5,346 nucleotides of DNA from an uncultured Variovorax sp. (GTDB lineage Bacteria > Pseudomonadota > Gammaproteobacteria > Burkholderiales > Burkholderiaceae). The stretch is taken from contig CAMLCW010000357.1 of the NCBI GenBank assembly GCA_946478645.1, positions 1-5,346 of the forward strand, read 5' to 3'. Position 1 is the stretch's first letter. Every line of letters starts with the position of its first letter. A model generated the notes under the pieces. That model was not told the origin of the DNA. It did no database searches and saw nothing but the letters and a program-made list of their open reading frames with translations. The position numbers and the translations under genes are program-made. Positions 1 to 4,555 of this stretch are shown here, piece after piece.

Positions 1-273
1 CAGGCCCTGGCCGTACTCGCCGAGCTCACCGCGCAGCCGCTCCATCTGCTGCAGCACGACGCGCGCATGGTGCACCAGCGTTCGGCCGGCCTCGGTGGGA
101 CGCACGCCCTGCGCATGGCGCGTGAGCAGCGGGCTGCCGAGCGCATCTTCCATGCCGCGCACGCGCTGGCTGGCCGAGGCCAGCGTCATGTGCGAGCGCG
201 CCGCGCCGGCCGTGAGGCTGCCGGCCTCGACCACATGGAGAAAGAGCCGCAGGTCGGTGAGATCGAATCGCAT
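1..273 (-). CDS. LysR-family transcriptional regulator, N-terminal part (cut by window edge)
   Basis: An open frame runs from an ATG at 273 to the window edge, giving 91 residues with no stop. The protein begins MRFDLTDLRLFLHVVEAGSL. Residues 5 to 62 match the winged helix-turn-helix of LysR-type regulators: 'LRLFLHVVEAGSLTAGA', a recognition-helix region around 'LASASQRVRGMEDALGS', then 'LLTR..QGVRPTEAG', the usual wing and following helix. Residues 64 to 85 continue as the linker helix. The effector-binding domain lies outside the window, so the ligand cannot be read. It is transcribed divergently from the TauE/SafE exporter gene across 101 bases, the classical arrangement for a LysR protein that controls its neighbour and itself. 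No clear Shine-Dalgarno sequence precedes the ATG. The family call is secure; the target is inferred from position only. Confidence 0.93.
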   Translation of the reverse strand, partial: MRFDLTDLRLFLHVVEAGSLTAGAARSHMTLASASQRVRGMEDALGSPLLTRHAQGVRPTEAGRTLVHHARVVLQQMERLRGELGEYGQGL

Positions 274-297
274 GGTGGGGCGCAAGGTAGCACGCGA

Positions 298-318
298 GCC
301 TCAGTCTGCGCCTGAGGC
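298..318. promoter_or_regulatory. Inverted repeat between the divergent genes, candidate LysR-type operator
   Basis: A perfect 7-bp inverted repeat, GCCTCAG at 298-304 and CTGAGGC at 312-318, is separated by 7 bases. It lies 25 bases upstream of the LysR start codon and 57 bases upstream of the exporter ATG, where a LysR protein acting on both genes would bind. The symmetric T and A are separated by 13 bases, not the 11 of the textbook T-N11-A motif, so it is not a perfect LysR box. No convincing sigma-70 promoter was found for either gene in this gap. The repeat is directly visible; its role is inferred. Confidence 0.4.
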
Positions 319-374
319 CGGCTGCGCAAGCCCCGCATTCCCACGCGCACCGGGTGCCGGCAGACTCCATCGCC

Positions 375-1133
375 ATGACGACGATTCCGAACGAACTGGC
401 CGGCCATGGATGGGCGGCGGCTGCGGTCTTCCTGCTGGCCGGCGTGGTCAAGGGCGTGATCGGGCTCGGCCTGCCGACGGTGTCGATGGCGCTGCTGGCG
501 CTCTGGATGCCGCCGGTGCGCGCGGCGGCGCTGCTGATCGTGCCGTCGTTGGTCACCAACCTCTGGCAGACCGGGCCACGCGCCACCTTCTGGCCGGTGC
601 TGCGCCGCATCGGCGGCATGCAGGCGGGCATCGTGGCGGGCACCCTGGGCGGCGCGCTGTGGCTCGGCGTGCCGGCGGGCACCTGGGCTTCGGTCGCGCT
701 CGGGGTGGCGCTGGTGGCGTATGGCGCCTGGGGACTCGCGGGCCGGCAATGGCAGGTGCCCGCGGCGCATGAGCGCTGGCTCGGGCCCGTGGTCGGGGCG
801 GCCACGGGGCTGGTGACGGCGGCGACCGGCGTGTTCGTGGTGCCCGCCGTGCCGTACCTGCAGGCGCTGGGCCTGCAGCGCGATGCGCTGATCCAGGCGA
901 TGGGCATCTCGTTCACCACCTCGACCGTGGTGCTTGCGCTCGGGCTCGCCGGCAACGGGGGCTATCCCATGGCAGCGGTAGGCGGGTCGCTTTTGATGCT
1001 GGTGCCGGCCCTGGGCGGCATGGCGCTCGGCACATGGCTGCGCAAGCGGCTGCCCGTGGCGGTGTTCCGGCGCTGCTTTCTCGGCGGGCTCGCGCTGCTG
1101 GGGCTCTACATGGTGGTTCGCGCGCTCGCCTGA
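375..1133 (+). CDS. TauE/SafE-family membrane permease (sulfite exporter family)
   Basis: The 252-residue protein is hydrophobic almost throughout, with about seven or eight probable membrane helices and very few charged residues. It shows the internal duplication of the TauE/SafE family (formerly DUF81). The first half has 'GVVKGVIGLGLPTVS' at residues 23 to 37, and the second half has the related 'GAATGLVTAATGVFVVPAVPYL' from 141. Members export small sulfur or organic anions such as sulfite, sulfoacetate or 3-mercaptopropionate derivatives across the inner membrane, but the substrate cannot be read from sequence. The length is normal for the family. The ATG at 375 (MTTIPNEL) was chosen over an in-frame GTG at 354; neither has a clear ribosome binding site. 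It stands alone on this strand, divergent from a LysR gene that is its likely regulator and convergent with the Nudix gene. Confidence 0.9.
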   Translation: MTTIPNELAGHGWAAAAVFLLAGVVKGVIGLGLPTVSMALLALWMPPVRAAALLIVPSLVTNLWQTGPRATFWPVLRRIGGMQAGIVAGTLGGALWLGVPAGTWASVALGVALVAYGAWGLAGRQWQVPAAHERWLGPVVGAATGLVTAATGVFVVPAVPYLQALGLQRDALIQAMGISFTTSTVVLALGLAGNGGYPMAAVGGSLLMLVPALGGMALGTWLRKRLPVAVFRRCFLGGLALLGLYMVVRALA

Positions 1134-1164
1134 CGCCTGGCGCGAAAAAGAAGCCGCGTCAGGC
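1128..1164. terminator. Perfect 9-bp inverted repeat holding both convergent stop codons, possible bidirectional terminator
   Basis: GCCTGACGC at 1128-1136 is the exact reverse complement of GCGTCAGGC at 1156-1164, with a 19-base loop. The exporter's TGA (1131-1133) is in the left arm and the Nudix gene's TGA (1159-1161, minus strand) is in the right arm. A further GGC/GCC pairing (1139-1141 with 1153-1155) can extend the stem past a two-base bulge. No U-tract follows the stem in either direction. The only U-rich run, on the minus strand (1145-1152), lies in the loop. Termination may therefore be weak or factor-dependent. Confidence 0.45.
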
Positions 1165-1632
1165 CGTGGCCAGCGCAGCGCGCACGCGCTCGATGGTCTG
1201 GCGGTAGGGCAGCGTGAAGTGGCTGATGTCGGCGTCGGCGGCGAGCCAGCTGAACGAGAAGACGAGGCCGTCTTCTTCGGGGCTGCCCATGGCCACATGC
1301 TCGAAGGTCTCGGGCAGCGGGCCGTCGGCGCGCATCAGGAACAGGTGCCAGAGCTGTGCGTGGCGCAGCGTGTTGCCCTCGATGCCGGCCTCGCAGTCGC
1401 GTTGCAGCGTGCCGAGCGGCTCCAGGGCGCCGAGGTGGTCGATGCCCGATTCCTCGAGCAGTTCGCGCCGCGCCGCGATCTCGGGCGATTCGCCGGGCTC
1501 GATGGTGCCCTTGGGCAGCTGCATGTTGCCGTCGCCGGGGTGGCGGAACACCAGCAGCCGCCCGCTGGCGTCCACGAGGCAGGCGCAGGCCTTCGGTACC
1601 ACCTTGGCCTCGTCCGCGCAGCTGCCGTGCAT
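1159..1632 (-). CDS. Nudix hydrolase
   Basis: This 157-residue protein carries a complete Nudix box at residues 42 to 64: G42-x5-E48-x7-R56-E57-L58-x-E60-E61-x-G63-I64, matching GX5EX7REUXEEXGU exactly. The two glutamates E60 and E61 plus E57 are the expected metal ligands. Such enzymes cleave a nucleoside diphosphate linked to another moiety, and the substrate here is not evident. The segment before the box, 'RLLVFRHPGDGNMQLPKGTIEPGE', is typical of cytosolic NUDIX proteins that act on nucleotide sugars, dinucleotides or similar compounds. The start is the ATG at 1632, two bases after the yqeY stop (TGAGCATG), with no independent Shine-Dalgarno sequence. Translation is therefore probably coupled to yqeY. 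Its stop lies in an inverted repeat shared with the convergent exporter gene. Confidence 0.92.
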   Translation of the reverse strand: MHGSCADEAKVVPKACACLVDASGRLLVFRHPGDGNMQLPKGTIEPGESPEIAARRELLEESGIDHLGALEPLGTLQRDCEAGIEGNTLRHAQLWHLFLMRADGPLPETFEHVAMGSPEEDGLVFSFSWLAADADISHFTLPYRQTIERVRAALATA

Positions 1633-1634
1633 GC

Positions 1635-2084
1635 TCAGGCGCCCGCGAGGGCGGCCTTGACCGCCGCGCTCACCTGGCCCATGTCGGCCTTGCCGGCGAG
1701 GCGGGTCTTGACCGCGCCCATCACCTTGCCCATGTCGCCCGGCCCCTTGGCGCCCAGCTCGGCCACGATGGCCTTCACTTCGGCGGCCACTTCGTCGGCG
1801 CTCATGCGCTGCGGCAGGTAGACCTCGAGCACCTTGATCTCGGCGGCTTCCTTGTCGGCCAGGTCGGCGCGGCCGCCGGTGGTGAACGCGGCGATCGAGT
1901 CCTTGCGCTGCTTGACCATCTTGTCGACGATGGCGACGACCATGGCGTCGTCGAGCTCCACGCGCTCGTCGACTTCCTTCTGCTTCAGTGCCGACAGCAG
2001 CAGGCGGATGGTGCCGAGGCGCTCCGAATCCTTGGCGCGCATCGCCGTCTTCATGTCTTCGGTGATCTGTTCCTTGAGCGTCAT
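1635..2084 (-). CDS. yqeY: GatB/YqeY domain-containing protein
   Basis: This 149-residue, charged, largely helical protein has the full YqeY pattern. It starts 'MTLKEQITEDMKTAMRAKDS', then 'RLGTIRLLLSALKQKEVD' (22-39) and 'KQRKDSIAAFTTGGRADLA' (58-76). It continues with 'EVYLPQRMS' (87-95) and the C-terminal 'DMGKVMGAVK' (117-126) and 'GKADMGQVSAAVKAAL' (131-146). The family shares the tail domain of GatB, the tRNA-dependent amidotransferase subunit, where it contacts tRNA. The cellular role of the stand-alone protein is not established. It is commonly found next to rpsU in proteobacteria, as here. The ATG at 2084 has a good ribosome binding site, AAAGGA at 2093-2098, eight bases away. Since the rpsU terminator ends just upstream, expression probably depends on read-through. 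Confidence 0.95.
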   Translation of the reverse strand: MTLKEQITEDMKTAMRAKDSERLGTIRLLLSALKQKEVDERVELDDAMVVAIVDKMVKQRKDSIAAFTTGGRADLADKEAAEIKVLEVYLPQRMSADEVAAEVKAIVAELGAKGPGDMGKVMGAVKTRLAGKADMGQVSAAVKAALAGA

Positions 2085-2092
2085 GCGAGAAA

Positions 2093-2098
2093 TCCTTT
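2093..2098 (-). promoter_or_regulatory. Ribosome binding site of yqeY
   Basis: AAAGGA on the minus strand lies eight bases before the yqeY ATG at 2084. It is the clearest Shine-Dalgarno sequence in the window and fixes that start. It begins only a few bases after the U-tract of the rpsU terminator, so a terminated transcript would lack it. Confidence 0.75.
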
Positions 2099-2101
2099 GG
2101 C

Positions 2102-2139
2102 AAAAAACAAAAGCCGCGGCAGGTTTCCCTGGCGCGGCT
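2102..2139 (-). terminator. Strong intrinsic terminator after rpsU
   Basis: On the minus strand a 7-bp stem (AGCCGCG paired with CGCGGCT) is followed by a single C-C mismatch and a further 4-bp stem (CAGG with CCTG). The loop is a GAAA tetraloop of the stable GNRA type. The stem runs straight into TTTTGTTTTTTG (2112 to 2101). This is a textbook intrinsic terminator for rpsU. It ends 17 bases before the yqeY start, so it also acts as a barrier between rpsU and yqeY and probably sets a high rpsU to low yqeY ratio. Confidence 0.9.
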
Positions 2140-2151
2140 GCGGCAACTGTG

Positions 2152-2200
2152 CGTTGGCGGTGACTGCGGTGTCGCTGGCCAACGGTCCGGGTTGCCCCGG
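2152..2200 (-). repeat. Two further hairpins and a direct repeat in the rpsU-yqeY spacer
   Basis: Reading along the rpsU transcript, the first hairpin is CCGGG-GCAA-CCCGG (2200 to 2187), with a GNRA-type loop, only 6 bases after the stop codon. The second is CGTTGGC paired with GCCAACG (2184-2178 and 2158-2152) around a 19-base loop. Neither has a U-tract. The 10-bp sequence AGCGACACCG occurs twice in direct orientation, at 2198-2207 (overlapping the rpsU stop) and 2167-2176. With the terminator beyond, the rpsU 3' untranslated region is three consecutive hairpins, which could protect the message from 3' exonucleases. Confidence 0.55.
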
Positions 2201-2206
2201 TGTCGC

Positions 2207-2419
2207 TCAGTACAGCTTCTTGGGCAGCTGCATGCTGCGCACGCGCTTGTAGTGGCGCTTGACTGCCGCTGCCTTCTTGCGCTTGCGCTCGGCCGTCGGC
2301 TTCTCGTAGAACTCGCGGGCGCGCAGGTCGGTCAGCAGGCCGAGCTTTTCGATGGTGCGCTTGAAGCGGCGCAGGGCGACGTCGAAAGGCTCGTTTTCTT
2401 TAACGCGGATGGTGGTCAT
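2207..2419 (-). CDS. rpsU: 30S ribosomal protein bS21
   Basis: The 70-residue, strongly basic protein begins '[20 protein letters not shown]' and ends '[10 protein letters not shown]'. It contains '[21 protein letters not shown]' in the middle, the complete and typical betaproteobacterial S21 sequence. bS21 binds the small-subunit platform close to the 3' end of 16S rRNA and helps initiation by base pairing with messages. The start is the ATG at 2419. A longer reading to 2551 would run back through the leader and is not credible. No Shine-Dalgarno sequence is present in the 25 bases before the ATG (about -20 to -1 reads UCAGUUCAACGAUUCAUCA). This is unusual for a highly expressed ribosomal gene. 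It has its own promoter about 100 bases upstream and its own terminator, so it is mainly a single-gene unit. Confidence 0.98.
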
Positions 2420-2520
2420 TGATGAATCGTTGAACTGAATTTGGCCGGGAGAGATCGAGGCCCCAGGCCGGGGTTCCTCAACTGAAAGTATTTGCGGCCG
2501 TTGAGGGGAGGCCAAAGTTA
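2420..2520 (-). ncRNA. Structured 5' leader of rpsU, candidate cis-regulatory RNA
   Basis: The roughly 100-base leader between the predicted start of transcription and the rpsU ATG can fold as a three-way junction. An outer stem pairs UUUGGCC (2516-2510) with GGCCAAA (2446-2440), extendable by two A-U pairs past a bulged C. Inside are a hairpin CCUCAAC/GUUGAGG (2506-2500 with 2482-2476, 17-base loop) and a hairpin CCCC-GGCCU-GGGG (2473-2461). Five copies of the self-complementary GGCC lie between 2443 and 2513. The arm GUUGA(G) of the first hairpin can instead pair with UUCAAC at 2434-2429, 10 to 15 bases before the AUG. The helices are visible as complementarity. Folding in the cell and any ligand, such as S21 itself, are inferred. 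Confidence 0.5.
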
Positions 2521-2527
2521 GCCCGCG

Positions 2528-2556
2528 ATTATAACGCGGTTGCGCACGCATGTGCG
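2528..2556 (-). promoter_or_regulatory. Sigma-70 type promoter of rpsU
   Basis: A perfect -10 hexamer TATAAT (2533 to 2528, minus strand) stands out in this GC-rich sequence. At 17 bases upstream the hexamer CGCACA (2556 to 2551) matches the last three bases of TTGACA, a weak -35. Transcription would start near 2519-2521, giving a leader of about 100 bases. The TAA stop of the upstream flavoprotein gene (2531-2529) lies inside the -10 box, and the -35 lies in its last codons. A 16-bp dyad, GCGCAC-N4-GTGCGC at 2542-2557, covers the -35 and could be an operator or chance. Confidence 0.72.
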
Positions 2557-3764
2557 CTCGCCCAGGCCCACTGGAAGTTGTATCCGCCCAACCAGCCGGT
2601 CACGTCGACCACTTCGCCGATGAAATACAGGCCGGGCTGCTTCGATTCCATGGTCTGCGAGGAGAGATCCCGGGTGTCGACCCCGCCGGCCGTGACCTCG
2701 GCCTTTTTATAGCCTTCGGTGCCGCTCGGAACGATCTGCCAGCGCGCGACGCGTTCGGCGAGCTGGGCCAGCGCCTTGTCGGCGGCCTCGTTGACGGGGC
2801 GCTGCAGCGCAGCGTCCTGGCCGACCCAGGCGTCGGCCAGCCGCGAGGGCACGAGCGCAGCCAGCTCGTTGGCGATGCGCTTCTTCGAGGACCGGCGCTT
2901 GGCCTCGCCCAGCGCCTCGGCCACGTCGACGCCGGGCGCGAAATCGAGCGTGAGCGGGGCCCCGGGCTTCCAGTAGCTCGAGATCTGCAGCACGGCCGGG
3001 CCCGACAGGCCGCGGTGGGTGAACAGCAGGTCTTCGAGGAAGGCGGTCTTTTCCTTCTTGGCGCCGGTCTCGATGCGCACCGGCAGCGCGAGCCCGGCCA
3101 GTTCGGCATAGGGCGCCCATGCGTCGCCGCCGAAGGTCAGCGGCACCAGCGCCGGCCGCGGGGTGACCACGCGCAGTCCGAACTGCGCGGCCAGCCGGTA
3201 GCCGAAGTCGCTCGCGCCGATCTGCGGAATCGACAGGCCGCCCGTGGCAACCACCAGCCGAGGCGTCTCGATCGGCCCCTTGCTGCTATCGATCCGGTAG
3301 CAGCCCGCTGCGGCCGCGCCGTCGTCGGCGGGCGTGTACGCGATGTCGCCGAGCCGGCACGGCTGCCAGCGCGTGACCTGGCCCGCTTCGCACTCGGCCA
3401 GCAGCATGTCGACGATCTGCTGCGACGAGCCGTCGCAGAACAGCTGGCCCTTGTGCTTTTCGTGGAAGGCGATGCCGTGCTTCTGCACCAGGTCGATGAA
3501 CTGCTGCGGTGCGTAGCGCGAGAGCGCCGAGCGGCAGAAATTGGGGTTCTCGCCGATGAAGTGGCGCTGCGGTGCGCGCACGTCGAGGTCGCGGTTGGTG
3601 AAGTTGGCGCGGCCGCCGCCCGAGATGCGGATCTTCTCGCCGACCTTCTCGCTGTGGTCGACCAGCAGCACCTTCAGCCCGCGCTGGCCCGCCACGCCGG
3701 CGCAGAAGAGGCCGGCCGCACCGGCGCCGACCACCACGACATCGAATCGGGAAGGCGTGCTCAA
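2529..3764 (-). CDS. FAD-dependent oxidoreductase, HI0933/YhiN (BaiN-like) family
   Basis: The 411-residue protein has a dinucleotide-binding fold at its N-terminus: '[12 protein letters not shown]' (7-18, GxGxxG) with acidic D36 ending the second strand to hold the ribose. Family signatures follow: '[16 protein letters not shown]' (42-57), '[10 protein letters not shown]' (171-180), '[17 protein letters not shown]' (247-263), '[15 protein letters not shown]' (353-367) and '[19 protein letters not shown]' (378-396). The family is usually annotated as aminoacetone oxidase-like or NAD(P)/FAD-dependent oxidoreductase, and one clostridial member (BaiN) acts on bile-acid intermediates; the general substrate is unknown. 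The length is normal. The start appears to be TTG at 3764: later GTG codons would cut into the first strand of the FAD fold, and no ATG fits. It lies five bases after the stop of the lipoprotein gene, so translation is probably coupled. The cysteine usual in GGGRCN is alanine here. Confidence 0.9.
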
Positions 3765-3769
3765 AGCGC

Positions 3770-4555
3770 TCAGGGCCCGTCGGCCGCCAAGAGCGGCGGC
3801 GGGTTGTACTTGAGGTGGCCCACGTAGCGCAGCGGCTGCGTGGCGGCGATCGAGGGCACGTCGCCCTCGCGCATGTGCAGCAGGTCGGCCGGGCTGACCC
3901 AGCGCGGATCGGCCTCGGTCACGGGCACGCCGGCCTGCCGGTACGCTTCGAGCACGAACTGCGAGCAGAAGAACTGGTCGTTGCGGCTCGCGCCCAGTTG
4001 CACCATGGCCATGCCGCTGATGCAGTAGTGGCTCACGGCGGACGGGATCAGCGGCAGTTCGCAGAGCCGGCGGTTCAGCACGAAAGGCGCGTTGAGCAGC
4101 ACCCCCGCGGTGTTGTAGCGCGTGCCCACCTGCGCGTTGGCCCAGCTGCGGATCTTCTCGACGTCGGCCGGCTGCAGCCCGGGCACGCGGAATGCGACGA
4201 CCATCTGTTCCTCGTCGACCACGTCCGCGAGCCGGCGCGCGCGAACGCCGCTGCCGACCGCCTCGGCAATCAGCCCGTCGCCGAGGTACAGCACCGCGTG
4301 GCTCACGGGCGAGAAGGTGCCGAGCCGGATGCCGAAGGAGTTGACCGTGGCGATGGAGGTCAGCAGGATGTCGCCGGCCTGCAGTGCATCGGCCGCGACC
4401 AGTTCACCGCCGTTGCCGGGCGCGATGACCGAGCTCTGCACGCGCAGGCGCAGGCCCGCGTCCTTCGACGGCAGCTCGATGCGGCTCGCGCAGGCCGACA
4501 ACAGCAGCAGCGCGGCGGCAGCACCGGCCGTCGCAAGCAGGGCGCGCCGCATCAT
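3770..4555 (-). CDS. Lipoprotein with permuted papain-like amidase fold (YaeF/YiiX, C92 family)
   Basis: The 261-residue protein begins with a lipoprotein signal: RR at 3-4, a hydrophobic stretch, then lipobox L19-S20-A21-C22. Alanine after the cysteine fits outer-membrane sorting. The mature part matches the permuted NlpC/P60 (YaeF/YiiX, Peptidase_C92) group, in which the catalytic histidine precedes the cysteine. 'LQAGDILLTS' is at 58-67, H86 is in 'SPVSHAVLYLGDG', E98 is in 'IAEAVGSGV', and the likely nucleophile C197 is in 'DQFFCSQFVLEAYRQAG'. Such enzymes are thought to cleave amide or thioester bonds in lipids or peptidoglycan; the substrate here is unknown. Two start codons compete in ATGATG: the ATG at 4555 overlaps the previous TGA by four bases, and the ATG at 4552 has slightly better spacing from GGAAGG. 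Either gives coupling to the hydroxylase gene. Confidence 0.85.
   Translation of the reverse strand: MMRRALLATAGAAAALLLLSACASRIELPSKDAGLRLRVQSSVIAPGNGGELVAADALQAGDILLTSIATVNSFGIRLGTFSPVSHAVLYLGDGLIAEAVGSGVRARRLADVVDEEQMVVAFRVPGLQPADVEKIRSWANAQVGTRYNTAGVLLNAPFVLNRRLCELPLIPSAVSHYCISGMAMVQLGASRNDQFFCSQFVLEAYRQAGVPVTEADPRWVSPADLLHMREGDVPSIAATQPLRYVGHLKYNPPPLLAADGP

Noticed and set aside
284..292. Extended -10-like TGC-TACCTT on the minus strand before the LysR gene
   Set aside because: Only three of six bases match TATAAT, no -35 fits at 17 bases, and the start of transcription would fall 3 to 5 bases before the ATG. Too weak to list as a promoter.
354..377. GTG at 354 as the exporter start
   Set aside because: It adds only seven polar residues and has no ribosome binding site. 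The ATG at 375 gives the usual short N-terminus, though the evidence is not decisive.
186..1298. Long minus-strand open frame of 370 codons across the exporter gene
   Set aside because: It runs antisense to the clearly recognisable TauE/SafE protein and overlaps the LysR and Nudix genes. Composition is biased and no motif is seen.
1159..2103. Single 314-codon reading that would fuse a YqeY-overlapping sequence to the Nudix protein
   Set aside because: The first half is the wrong frame of yqeY. The Nudix protein starts properly at 1632 just after the yqeY stop, and both proteins are complete without fusion.
2461..2475. CCCC-AGGCC-GGGG followed by TT as a plus-strand terminator
   Set aside because: No gene on the plus strand ends nearby and there is no real U-tract. 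The same bases fit better as a hairpin of the rpsU leader.
2207..2551. Longer N-terminal extension of S21 starting near 2551
   Set aside because: It would translate the promoter and leader and overlap the end of the flavoprotein gene. S21 of normal length starts at 2419.
2550..3827. Long plus-strand open frame of 425 codons opposite the flavoprotein gene
   Set aside because: Its translation has no recognisable domain and is rich in R, A and G as expected for an antisense frame of a GC-rich gene. The minus strand encodes a complete, well-marked flavoprotein over the same bases.
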